Made by a program: the position numbers and the translations under genes. This document shows, in pieces, positions 51,283 to 59,654 of a DNA stretch of 63,116 bases; positions within the stretch are counted from its first letter, which is position 1; every line of letters starts with the position of its first letter. The DNA lies in the NCBI GenBank assembly GCA_937921505.1, contig CAKZUB010000015.1, positions 1 through 63,116 on the forward strand, given 5' to 3'. Origin of the DNA: an uncultured Clostridia bacterium (lineage in GTDB: Bacteria > Bacillota > Clostridia > Lachnospirales > Cellulosilyticaceae). The notes beneath the pieces are model-generated. The model was given only the letters and a program-made list of their open reading frames with translations. It did no database searches and was not told the DNA's origin.

Positions 51283-52378
51283 CCAGATCACCTCCATTAT
51301 TTAAAGTTACGATAATAGGTTCTCCACCTTTTGGAGACCAAATTTTGTCAACCTCAGGACAGATTGCACGGATTGCACATTCTTCACTTGCAATATAGAC
51401 CATATCATCTTTTTCGGCAGCGACCATTGAACGCAGTTTAAGGCGGTCATTAAGAGCCATAATACCTCCGTCAAAGCCTAAAATAATAGAAAAGGGTCCT
51501 GTAATAAGCAGACTAGAGAACATGTTACGGAAAAGAGTTAACTTTTCTTTTTCTTTTTCAGAAAGGGTGTCAATTTTACTCCAAAAAGGTGCAGCAATGA
51601 TTTTTGCAATATCCGAAAAGTCTAACTTATGTTTGCGATTTAAGAGGTCAATAATGTAAGTAATAACCTCTGTATCCGTAAGTAGTGTACATTTATAACC
51701 AAACATTTCAACAAAACGTCTGTTTGCATCATAAGATGATATTTCGCCATTATGTACAATCGTATAATCAAGAAGTGCAAAGGGATGGGCACCTCCCCAC
51801 CAACCAGGCGTATTTGTAGGGTATCTGCCATGAGCTGTCCATGCATAGCCGGCATATTCTTCTAATCTATAAAATTCTCCAACATCTTCTGGAAAACCAA
51901 CCGCTTTAAAGACACCCATATTTTTACCACTTGAAAACACATAGGCACCATCAATTTTAATGTTAATATTAATAACAGACTGTGCTACAAATTCTTTCTC
52001 TTCAAGTTGACTTGCTGTAAGTTTTGTTGGAAGTGGTTCAAGAAAATACCTCCAAATTAAAGGTTCGTTGATAATGTTTTTATGTTTCCGAGTAGGAATA
52101 CGGCTTAGATTCACAATATCAAAGTGCTCTTCTAAGAACCTTTCGGTTTCTTCTCTTGCTAGACTACTATCATAAAAAACGTGGAAAGCATATAAATCTT
52201 TATACTCCGGATAAATCCCATAACCTGCAAAACCACCACCTAAACCATTTGACCGATCATGCATGTAAGAGATGGATTTTACTATTTTGTCTCCAGAAAT
52301 GCGTTTGCCATTTCGGTTAATAAAACCTGAAATAGCACATCCTGAAGGAATTCTGATTTGACCTTCTTTTTTTAACAT
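51272..52378 (-). CDS. Glutamate synthase glutaminase subunit (class II amidotransferase)
   Basis: This 368-residue protein is the class II glutamine amidotransferase part of a split glutamate synthase. The likely nucleophile is the Cys in IRIPSGCAISGFINRNGKR (about residue 14), which would need removal of the leading residues. Later motifs are AWTAHGRYPTNTPGWWGGAH, DYTIVHNGEISSYDAN and LLTDTEVITYIIDLL. It releases ammonia from glutamine. ATG 52378 with AAGGAG is preferred; the frame continues upstream into the leader. It is the first gene of the operon. Confidence 0.92.
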   Translation of the reverse strand: MLKKEGQIRIPSGCAISGFINRNGKRISGDKIVKSISYMHDRSNGLGGGFAGYGIYPEYKDLYAFHVFYDSSLAREETERFLEEHFDIVNLSRIPTRKHKNIINEPLIWRYFLEPLPTKLTASQLEEKEFVAQSVININIKIDGAYVFSSGKNMGVFKAVGFPEDVGEFYRLEEYAGYAWTAHGRYPTNTPGWWGGAHPFALLDYTIVHNGEISSYDANRRFVEMFGYKCTLLTDTEVITYIIDLLNRKHKLDFSDIAKIIAAPFWSKIDTLSEKEKEKLTLFRNMFSSLLITGPFSIILGFDGGIMALNDRLKLRSMVAAEKDDMVYIASEECAIRAICPEVDKIWSPKGGEPIIVTLNNGGDLGGH

Positions 52379-52410
52379 AATGCATTTCTCCTTAAAAAAA
52401 ATTTGTTTCC

Positions 52411-52440
52411 AGATACTCCAAGATACTCCAAGATACTCCA
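52411..52440 (-). repeat. Triple 10-bp direct repeat in the glt leader
   Basis: GATACTCCAA occurs three times head to tail between the leader terminator and the ribosome binding site. It may be a slippage product or a protein-binding site. Confidence 0.85.
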
Positions 52441-52446
52441 AACAAC

Positions 52447-52496
52447 CAAAAAAGGCGCACTTCGGGTAAGGTTTACCCAAAGAACGCCTTTGTTCT
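52447..52496 (-). promoter_or_regulatory. Leader terminator overlapped by an ANTAR-type hexaloop hairpin
   Basis: On the minus strand AAAGGCG pairs with CGCCTTT to form an intrinsic terminator with a T run at 52447-52452 and an inner GGGTAA-TTACCC stem. Overlapping its 5' arm (52479-52496), AAGAAC and GTTCTT close the hexaloop AAAGGC, with A at position 1 and G at position 4 as in known ANTAR targets. The two folds exclude each other. The usual second hexaloop hairpin is not obvious. Confidence 0.68.
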
Positions 52497-52508
52497 TGCA
52501 TATGACTA

Positions 52509-52537
52509 TTTTATAGCACTTATATAGAAAAAAGTCA
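52509..52537 (-). promoter_or_regulatory. Promoter of the glutamate synthase operon
   Basis: On the minus strand TTGACT (52532-52537) and TATAAA (52509-52514) are separated by exactly 17 bases. Transcription would start near 52502, just before the hexaloop hairpin. Confidence 0.75.
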
Positions 52538-52708
52538 ATGGATTTTGAAGGAAATACTAATAAAGACGTCATTTTTAGCAATTATTACAAAGAAAAGCAT
52601 ATAATGAAAGTAAATAATGAATTTCAGATATAAAAAGATTTCTTTCATACTAACTAATGCAAACTAAAGTATTTTTAAGAACAAACAAATATATTTTAAA
52701 AATAACTC

Positions 52709-52737
52709 TTGAAATTTTAAATTTGACAATGTATAAT
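52709..52737 (+). promoter_or_regulatory. Promoter of the gatCAB operon
   Basis: TTGAAA (52709-52714) and TATAAT (52732-52737) have a 17-base spacer. The predicted start near 52744 gives a leader of about 150 bases before gatC. Confidence 0.75.
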
Positions 52738-52764
52738 GATTCACAAAGAGTGAGAATTAGCAAT

Positions 52765-52820
52765 GGCGCTAACTTATTAACATGTTCTGTGTTATTTAAG
52801 TAGCGCCTTTTATGTTTTTT
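52765..52820 (+). terminator. Leader hairpin/attenuator before gatC
   Basis: GGCGCTA and TAGCGCC close a 43-base hairpin with inner AACA-TGTT pairing, followed by TTTTATGTTTTTT. It lies between promoter and gatC, so it can only act as a leader attenuator (or a terminator of the divergent side). No T-box specifier was found. Confidence 0.65.
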
Positions 52821-52897
52821 AAGTTTATGATAATAAATCGTAGGAGATTGGAGTAACCTATGATGGGCAGTAAAAATTGGAGGAATCTATGAGGTAG

Positions 52898-53191
52898 GTG
52901 ATAGGAGTGTTAGATACTGATTTAATTACTTATTTAGCGAAGCTCTCTAAGCTTCAAGTTAACGAGGTAGATAAAGAGAAGCTGGTATCTGAAATGAGTG
53001 CCATTGTGGAGTTAATGGACACTATGAATGATGTCGTTATGGATGAGGATACAGATTTGAAGGGTGAAGGAGTAAGCCCACAGAATCTAAGAGAAGACAT
53101 ATCAAGAGATTCTTTTGACAGAGAACAACTACAAAAAAATGCAGCTCACAAAAAAGATGGATTTTTCGTTGTACCAAAGATTATGGAGTAG
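52898..53191 (+). CDS. gatC: Asp/Glu-tRNA amidotransferase subunit C
   Basis: This 97-residue protein has the GatC pattern: ITYLAKLSKLQVNEVDKEKL at the N-terminus, a central EMSAIVELMDTMNDV helix, then a conserved PQNLREDI strand and the closing FDREQLQKNAAHKKDGFFVV. GatC stabilises GatA and bridges GatB. The GTG at 52898 is the most plausible start; spacing from GAGGTAG is short. The gene leads gatA by 18 bases. Confidence 0.93.
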   Translation: MIGVLDTDLITYLAKLSKLQVNEVDKEKLVSEMSAIVELMDTMNDVVMDEDTDLKGEGVSPQNLREDISRDSFDREQLQKNAAHKKDGFFVVPKIME

Positions 53192-53209
53192 CAAGCTAGG
53201 AGGAAAGTT

Positions 53210-54658
53210 ATGGAGCTATGTGATAAGAGTATTCTAGATCTTCGGCAGATGCTAGATCAAAAGGAAATATCATCTGTTGAATTGACACAATATTACCTTG
53301 GTAGAATTAATAAAATAGATGGAAAAATAGAAAGTTACATTACCGTTTGTGAAGAAGAAGCCCTAAAGGGGGCAAAACTTGCAGATGATAGAATTGCAGC
53401 GGCTGAAGCGATGCCTCTTACAGGTATTCCAATCAGTATAAAAGATAATATGTGTATAGAAGATATACGTACGACTTGTGGGTCTAAGATGTTAGAAAAT
53501 TTTATACCGCCCTATAGTGCAACCGCTATCAATAAGTTATTAGCACAAGACGCAGTTATATTAGGCAAAGTAAGTATGGATGAGTTTGCAATGGGAGGCT
53601 CAACTCAAACTTCCTATTATAAAAAAACAAAAAACCCCTATGATATAACGAGAGTACCAGGAGGATCATCTGGCGGAAGTGCAGCATCTGTAGCTGCAAC
53701 GCTTGCAGCGGCGTCTTTGGGTTCAGACACAGGCGGTTCAATCAGACAGCCAGCAGCTTTTTGTGGTATAACAGGGATGAAGCCAACTTACGGGACTGTA
53801 TCTAGATATGGGCTTGTGGCTTTTGCAAGTTCGTTTGATCAAATAGGACCGCTTGCCCATAGTGCAAGAGACTGTGCCAGTCTATTAAATACAATATCAG
53901 GGCATGACCCTTCAGATGGCACTTCGTCAAAGCAAAAGATAGATTTTAGCAGCAAATTAGGAAAAGACATTAAAGGATTAAAACTAGCCCTGCCAAAAGA
54001 ATTTTTTGGAGAAGGCATAGATAGGCATGTAAAAGATACTGTGCTTAAAGCAGTAGCCGAGTATGAAAAAATGGGTGCTGATATAGTAGAAGTGTCTATG
54101 CCAAGTTTAAAGTACGCGATAGCAGCTTACTATTTGATAGCCTCAGCAGAAGCAAGTTCAAATCTTGCAAGATATGATGGTATTAAGTTTGGATACTGCG
54201 CATCAGATGCCAAAACTTATGAAGAACGTATTACACGTACGAGAGCAGAAGGTTTTGGCGAGGAAGTAAAAAGAAGGATTCTTCTTGGTACTTATGCGCT
54301 ATCTAGTGGTTACTATGATGCATACTACAAAAAAGCACTTTATATACAGCAAAAAATTAAACAAGAATACAAAAATATATTTGAGGGTTGTGATGCAATG
54401 ATCACACCAACAGCGCCAAGCGTAGCTTATAAAATAGGAGAGATTGAAGGCGATCCAGTTAAGATGTATTTAGCCGATATTTGCACTGTAACGGTTAATA
54501 TTGCAGGACTTCCAGCTCTATCTACAACTTGTGGTTATGACGAAATGGGCATGCCAATTGGCATGTCTGTAGTAGGTAAAGCCTTTGATGATGCAACAGT
54601 CATCCAAATAGCAGATGCATTTGAGAGTAACTTTGTAAAGCGTACTCCTATATTATAA
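53210..54658 (+). CDS. gatA: Asp/Glu-tRNA amidotransferase subunit A
   Basis: This 482-residue amidase releases ammonia from glutamine for transamidation of Glu-tRNA(Gln) or Asp-tRNA(Asn). The Ser-Ser-Lys triad is visible in PISIKDN (Lys), PGGSSGGSAASVAA and GSDTGGSIRQPAAFCGITGM. TYGTVSRYGLVAFASSFDQIG follows as usual. Length and start (after AGGAGG) are typical. gatB follows after 18 bases. Confidence 0.97.
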   Translation: MELCDKSILDLRQMLDQKEISSVELTQYYLGRINKIDGKIESYITVCEEEALKGAKLADDRIAAAEAMPLTGIPISIKDNMCIEDIRTTCGSKMLENFIPPYSATAINKLLAQDAVILGKVSMDEFAMGGSTQTSYYKKTKNPYDITRVPGGSSGGSAASVAATLAAASLGSDTGGSIRQPAAFCGITGMKPTYGTVSRYGLVAFASSFDQIGPLAHSARDCASLLNTISGHDPSDGTSSKQKIDFSSKLGKDIKGLKLALPKEFFGEGIDRHVKDTVLKAVAEYEKMGADIVEVSMPSLKYAIAAYYLIASAEASSNLARYDGIKFGYCASDAKTYEERITRTRAEGFGEEVKRRILLGTYALSSGYYDAYYKKALYIQQKIKQEYKNIFEGCDAMITPTAPSVAYKIGEIEGDPVKMYLADICTVTVNIAGLPALSTTCGYDEMGMPIGMSVVGKAFDDATVIQIADAFESNFVKRTPIL

Positions 54659-54676
54659 GAAAGGTAGGTGATAAAA

Positions 54677-56116
54677 ATGGTAAAATATATGCCAGTAATA
54701 GGACTTGAAATACATGCCCAGCTGCTTACAAATACAAAAATATTTTGTAGTTGTGAGGTAGACTTTGGCGGAGAACAAAATACAAGATGCTGCCCGGTAT
54801 GCACCGGACTGCCAGGTACACTTCCAGTACTTAATAGACAGGTTGTAAACTATGCAATACGTGGTGGTTTGGCACTAAACTGTGACATCAACAGATTTTC
54901 TAAGATAGACAGAAAAAACTATTTTTATCCTGATCTTCCAAAGGCTTATCAGATTTCACAGTTTGATTTACCGTTATGTATAGATGGCAAGGTAAAAATA
55001 GATGTAGGCGAAGAAGAAAAAATAATTCGTGTTCACCGTATTCATATAGAAGAAGATGCAGGAAAACTTGTGCATGATGATATCGACAATACGAGTCTAG
55101 CTGATTATAATAGATGTGGAGTACCTCTTATGGAGATTGTCTCTGAACCAGATATGGCATCGAGTGAAGAAGCAAAAGCTTATGTAGAAAAAGTAGCAGG
55201 CCTTTTGCAATATGCAGGAGTCAGTCTTTGCAGAATGGAAGAAGGATCTTTAAGAGCAGATGTAAATATCTCACTTAAAACCCCAGAAGCTACAATACTT
55301 GGCACAAAAGTAGAAATCAAAAACCTTAACTCACTTAAATCCATTGTAAGAGCAATTGAGTATGAAATAGAAAGACAAACAAAAATGCTTATCGCAGGAG
55401 AAGAAATTATCCAAGAAACAAGACGATTTAATGATAATAGAGGTGTAACCACCTCGATGCGTTCTAAAGAGGATGCCCATGACTACAGATATTTTAAAGA
55501 ACCAGATGTTCCGCCAGTAAGCATTACAGAGGAGGATATAGAAACGATCAGGCAAGAACTTCCTATGCTTATTGATGAACGTTTTGATCTTTATGTAAAG
55601 GAATATGGTCTAAATAGAGCTGATGCTAAGATCCTTGTAGCAAGTAAAGAAATATCAGATTTTTATAATGAGGCTATCCAGGACTATCCAAATTATAAAG
55701 CAGTAGCAAACTTTATAGTAGTTGAGCTTTTAAGATATGTCAATGAAGGCGAACTTGATAGTAAAAACATTCCTTTTAAAGCCATAGAGTTTGCAGAGCT
55801 TGTAAAAATGGGAGAAGAAGAAGTTGTTAATAAAAATAATGCTAAGGCTATCTTAAAGATTATGTTAGAAGGACAAAAATCACCTCAGCTAATTGCTAAA
55901 GATGAAGGATTCCTTATGAATGATAGCTTAGATGAAATAGAAGAAGTAGTTAGTACAGTAGTAAGTGAATTTACACTAGAAGTAGAGGGTTACCTTGCAG
56001 GTAAAGAAAAATTATTTGGGTTCCTAATGGGACAATGCAGTAAAAGACTTGCAGGCAGAGCCAATCCGAAAAAAATTAAAGAAGTATTAGAAGAAAAACT
56101 TACAAAACTCAAATAG
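54677..56116 (+). CDS. gatB: Asp/Glu-tRNA amidotransferase subunit B
   Basis: This 479-residue subunit binds tRNA and activates the misacylated amino acid by phosphorylation. It starts VKYMPVIGLEIHAQLLTNTK and has the zinc-binding cysteines in KIFCSCEVDFGG and TRCCPVCTGLPGTLPVLN. RADVNISLK and YRYFKEPDVPP segments follow, and a C-terminal YqeY-like tail closes it. ATG 54677, five bases after AGGTGA, is preferred over the GTG nine bases earlier. Confidence 0.96.
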   Translation: MVKYMPVIGLEIHAQLLTNTKIFCSCEVDFGGEQNTRCCPVCTGLPGTLPVLNRQVVNYAIRGGLALNCDINRFSKIDRKNYFYPDLPKAYQISQFDLPLCIDGKVKIDVGEEEKIIRVHRIHIEEDAGKLVHDDIDNTSLADYNRCGVPLMEIVSEPDMASSEEAKAYVEKVAGLLQYAGVSLCRMEEGSLRADVNISLKTPEATILGTKVEIKNLNSLKSIVRAIEYEIERQTKMLIAGEEIIQETRRFNDNRGVTTSMRSKEDAHDYRYFKEPDVPPVSITEEDIETIRQELPMLIDERFDLYVKEYGLNRADAKILVASKEISDFYNEAIQDYPNYKAVANFIVVELLRYVNEGELDSKNIPFKAIEFAELVKMGEEEVVNKNNAKAILKIMLEGQKSPQLIAKDEGFLMNDSLDEIEEVVSTVVSEFTLEVEGYLAGKEKLFGFLMGQCSKRLAGRANPKKIKEVLEEKLTKLK

Positions 56117-56137
56117 ACTAGAAAGGAGGAGTAGAGT

Positions 56138-57454
56138 GTGTTAAAGATGGATGGACTATCAATTAAGAAAGCACTGGATCTAGAAGGCATTAAACAAAAC
56201 ACAGATAGTACAGTCACTCTAGAAGCTTGTGTACACAAGATTAGAACAATGAGCGAATTTTCTTTTATTATCCTTAGAACTGCTAAATATCTTGTGCAAG
56301 CTATTTATGAAAAAGATAAATGTAAAAAGACTATAGATGATTTAAAAGAAGGCTGCTATATAAGAGTACAGGGCCATATCAGAGAAGATGTAAGAGCAAA
56401 CCTTGGTATAGAGCTCCAAGTTACAGATTTTCAAATACTCAGTAGACCAAGCAGCGACTATCCCCTAAATGTTGCACATAAAAAAATAGGATGTGGGCTG
56501 GAGGCAAATTTAGATAACCGTTCTGTAGCACTTAGAAATCCTTATGAAAAAACCATTTTTAAAATTCAAGAAGGTATTGTTTCAGGATTTAGAGAATTTA
56601 TGTTAAAAGAAGGGTTTACTCAAGTTTTCACACCTAAACTCGTAGCTCATGGGGCAGAAGGCGGAGCTAATATCTTTAAATTAGATTACTTTGATCAGCA
56701 AGCATATCTTGCACAAAGTCCACAGTTTTACAAGCAAACAGCTGTAGCCTTTTTTGACAGAGTATTTGAAATAGCACCTGTATATAGAGCTGAAAAGCAT
56801 AATACATCAAGACATTTAAATGAATATATTGGACTTGACTTTGAAATGGGATTTATAGATAGCATGTATGATATAATGGAGATGGAAACTGCCATGCTGA
56901 AGCATGTTATGAGATATCTTGATGAAAATTACAAAGAAGAGCTTAAAGTTTTAGGGGTAACTCTTCCTACAATAGATACGATACCATCAGTTACGTTTGT
57001 AGAAGCGATTGAGCTGATGAAAGGCAAGGGTGGGAAAAATAAATATGATTTAGAACCAGAAGATGAAGTATTGCTTTGTGAGTATGCTAAAGAAAACTGG
57101 GGCAGCGAGTTTATATTTATTACACATTTTCCAGCATCAAAACGTCCTTTTTATGCGATGAATGATAAAGAAGATAGTAGATTTGCACTCAGCTTTGACT
57201 TGTTATTTAGAGGTCTTGAAATAACAACAGGCGGGCAGCGTATCCATGATTACAGTGAGCAAGTAGCCAAGATGAATGAGATGGGGATGCACCCAGAAGA
57301 GTTTACGCATTACTTAAACATTCATAAGTATGGTATGCCACCTCATGGTGGTCTGGGTATAGGTCTTGAAAGACTAGTAATGAAGCTTCTGAACTTGCAA
57401 AACATTAGGCAAGCAAGCATGTTCCCAAGAGATGTGCATAGATTAGAACCATAA
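56138..57454 (+). CDS. aspS: Archaeal-type aspartyl-tRNA synthetase, probably nondiscriminating
   Basis: This 438-residue class II synthetase has an N-terminal OB fold ([20 protein letters not shown]) and a catalytic domain with [20 protein letters not shown], motif 2 [20 protein letters not shown] and motif 3 [15 protein letters not shown]. The length and short OB-catalytic linker are those of archaeal-type AspRS, not the roughly 590-residue bacterial enzyme. Placement directly after gatCAB suggests it charges tRNA(Asn) with Asp, which the amidotransferase then converts to Asn-tRNA(Asn). AAGGAGGAG precedes the start. Confidence 0.92.
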   Translation: MLKMDGLSIKKALDLEGIKQNTDSTVTLEACVHKIRTMSEFSFIILRTAKYLVQAIYEKDKCKKTIDDLKEGCYIRVQGHIREDVRANLGIELQVTDFQILSRPSSDYPLNVAHKKIGCGLEANLDNRSVALRNPYEKTIFKIQEGIVSGFREFMLKEGFTQVFTPKLVAHGAEGGANIFKLDYFDQQAYLAQSPQFYKQTAVAFFDRVFEIAPVYRAEKHNTSRHLNEYIGLDFEMGFIDSMYDIMEMETAMLKHVMRYLDENYKEELKVLGVTLPTIDTIPSVTFVEAIELMKGKGGKNKYDLEPEDEVLLCEYAKENWGSEFIFITHFPASKRPFYAMNDKEDSRFALSFDLLFRGLEITTGGQRIHDYSEQVAKMNEMGMHPEEFTHYLNIHKYGMPPHGGLGIGLERLVMKLLNLQNIRQASMFPRDVHRLEP

Positions 57455-57509
57455 TATAGCAGAAAAAACAAAAAATAAAAATAAAGAGTATAACAAGGAG
57501 GATTTAGTG

Positions 57510-59597
57510 ATGGCAGCAGTAACAGAGTTTTTTGGATGTAATGTATTTAATGAAACAGTTATGCAAGCAAGATTACCTAAAAGTATTTTTAAGTCTCTTA
57601 AGAAAACGATGGCAGAGGGAACAGAACTCCAACCAGAAGTTGCAGAAGTAGTAGCAAGCGCCATGAAAGACTGGGCTGTTGAAAAAGGAGCAACTCATTA
57701 CACTCACTGGTTTCAACCCATGACAGGTATTACAGCAGAAAAGCATGATGCCTTTATTGCACCAGGTGTAGATGGAAAAATCATCTTAGAATTTTCAGGA
57801 AAAGAACTTATAAAAGGGGAGCCAGATGCATCATCATTCCCATCAGGCGGCCTTCGTGCAACTTTTGAAGCAAGAGGCTATACAACTTGGGATCCAACCT
57901 CGTATGCATTTGTTAAAGATGGCTCACTCTATATACCAACAGCATTCTGTTCATATGGTGGAGAAGTACTAGACAAAAAAACACCACTCTTGCGTTCAAT
58001 GGAAACCATCAACGTTCAAGCATTAAGAATCTTAAAACTATTTGGAAGATCAGTAACAAGAGTAACGACAACAGTAGGTGCAGAACAAGAGTACTTCTTA
58101 ATTAATAAAGAGATGTATAAAAAACGTAAAGACCTTCTCTTAACAGGCAGAACACTGTTTGGTGCAAAACCCGCAAAAGGGCAAGAGCTTGATGATCACT
58201 ACTTCGGAAACCTCAAACAAAAAGTTTCTGATTATATGAAGGATTTAGATACAGAACTTTGGAAACTTGGTATTTTATCAAAAACAAAACATAATGAAGT
58301 GGCTCCAGCTCAACATGAGCTTGCTCCAATATTTGGAACAACAAATATTGCAACAGACCACAACCAACTTACAATGGAACTTATGAAAAAAATTGCAGAT
58401 AAGCATGGCCTTGTATGCTTACTTCATGAAAAACCATTTGCAGGAGTAAATGGTTCAGGTAAACACAATAACTGGTCTATTTCAACAAATACTGGTGAAA
58501 ACTTATTAGAACCAGGCAAATCACCAAAAGATAATAAACAATTCTTATTATTTTTAAGTGCAATTATTAAAGCAGTAGATGACTATGCAGATCTTCTAAG
58601 AGTTTCTGTAGCAAGTGCAGGCAATGATCATAGACTTGGAGCAAACGAAGCACCACCAGCCATAGTTTCTATGTTTTTAGGTGATGAGCTTACCCATATC
58701 CTAGAAGCAATTGAAAAAGGAGAAACAGCACTAGCAACTGTTAAAGCCTTTTTAGAAACAGGAGTAGCAGCCCTTCCAAAACTAAGAAAAGATACAACAG
58801 ATCGCAACAGAACATCACCATTTGCTTTTACAGGTAATAAGTTTGAGTTTAGAATGCTAGGTTCTGCAGTATCTATTGCAGGAGCAAACATTGTTCTTAA
58901 CACTGCTATTACAGAAGTACTTCAAGGATTTGCAGATAGACTCGAAAAAGCAGATGACTTTGAAAAAGAAGTTTTAGAGATTGTTAAAGAAACAATGAAA
59001 AAGCATAAAAGAATTATATTTAATGGTAATAACTACAGTGAAGAATGGGTGGCAGAGGCTTCAAGACGTGGTCTTAACAATTTAAAAACGTCCGTAGAAG
59101 CACTTCCAACATTTGCAGCAGAGAAAAACATCACCTTATTTGAAAAACATGGTATCTTCTCAAAAACAGAGGTTATCTCTCGTTGTGAAATTATGCTAGA
59201 AGGCTATGCAAAAGCAATTAATATCGAAGCCTTAACAATGCTTGAGATGGCTAAAAAAGAAATTCTTCCAGCTGTTCTTAAATACAATAAAGAAGTGTTT
59301 AAGACACTTAAAGTAAAACAAGAACTTGCACTTAATATTAGTTTAGAAAAAGAACAAGCCTATGCCATAAAGTTATCAAACCTTACAGAATCTTTAATGA
59401 GTAAGATTGATGATCTGGATAATATATTACTTGAAACTAAGAACTATGAAGACGTTGAAGATCTTGCTAAGTTCTTTAGAGAATACGTGTTTGGAGCAAT
59501 GCAAACACTACGCGTTGTAGCAGATGAATTAGAAACAATAGTATCTGCAGCAAACTGGCCATTTCCAACATACGTAGACCTACTCTTCTACGTATAA
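57510..59597 (+). CDS. glnN: Glutamine synthetase type III
   Basis: This 695-residue enzyme belongs to the GSIII (GlnN) family. It has [20 protein letters not shown] at the N-terminus, [69 protein letters not shown] and [19 protein letters not shown] enzymes are typical of Bacteroides, cyanobacteria and some Clostridia. It gives the cell a second glutamine synthetase beside GlnA, here co-located with the glutamine-consuming GatCAB. ATG 57510 is eight bases after AAGGAGG; a GTG immediately before is possible. Confidence 0.95.
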   Translation: MAAVTEFFGCNVFNETVMQARLPKSIFKSLKKTMAEGTELQPEVAEVVASAMKDWAVEKGATHYTHWFQPMTGITAEKHDAFIAPGVDGKIILEFSGKELIKGEPDASSFPSGGLRATFEARGYTTWDPTSYAFVKDGSLYIPTAFCSYGGEVLDKKTPLLRSMETINVQALRILKLFGRSVTRVTTTVGAEQEYFLINKEMYKKRKDLLLTGRTLFGAKPAKGQELDDHYFGNLKQKVSDYMKDLDTELWKLGILSKTKHNEVAPAQHELAPIFGTTNIATDHNQLTMELMKKIADKHGLVCLLHEKPFAGVNGSGKHNNWSISTNTGENLLEPGKSPKDNKQFLLFLSAIIKAVDDYADLLRVSVASAGNDHRLGANEAPPAIVSMFLGDELTHILEAIEKGETALATVKAFLETGVAALPKLRKDTTDRNRTSPFAFTGNKFEFRMLGSAVSIAGANIVLNTAITEVLQGFADRLEKADDFEKEVLEIVKETMKKHKRIIFNGNNYSEEWVAEASRRGLNNLKTSVEALPTFAAEKNITLFEKHGIFSKTEVISRCEIMLEGYAKAINIEALTMLEMAKKEILPAVLKYNKEVFKTLKVKQELALNISLEKEQAYAIKLSNLTESLMSKIDDLDNILLETKNYEDVEDLAKFFREYVFGAMQTLRVVADELETIVSAANWPFPTYVDLLFYV

Positions 59598-59613
59598 TCA
59601 CATAGATACTCCA

Positions 59614-59645
59614 AAAAAGGCACCGCTACTCCCGGTGCCTTTTTG
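59614..59645 (+). terminator. Terminator of the gat-aspS-glnN unit
   Basis: AAAGGCACCG pairs with CGGTGCCTTT around a short loop and is followed by TTTT. It also faces the convergent GGDEF/HD-GYP gene. Confidence 0.92.
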
Positions 59646-59654
59646 CTTTTTCTA

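Noticed and set aside
52765..52898. T-box riboswitch upstream of gatC
   Set aside because: The leader is only about 150 bases and lacks the T-box sequence and a specifier stem; it is recorded as a simple leader hairpin.
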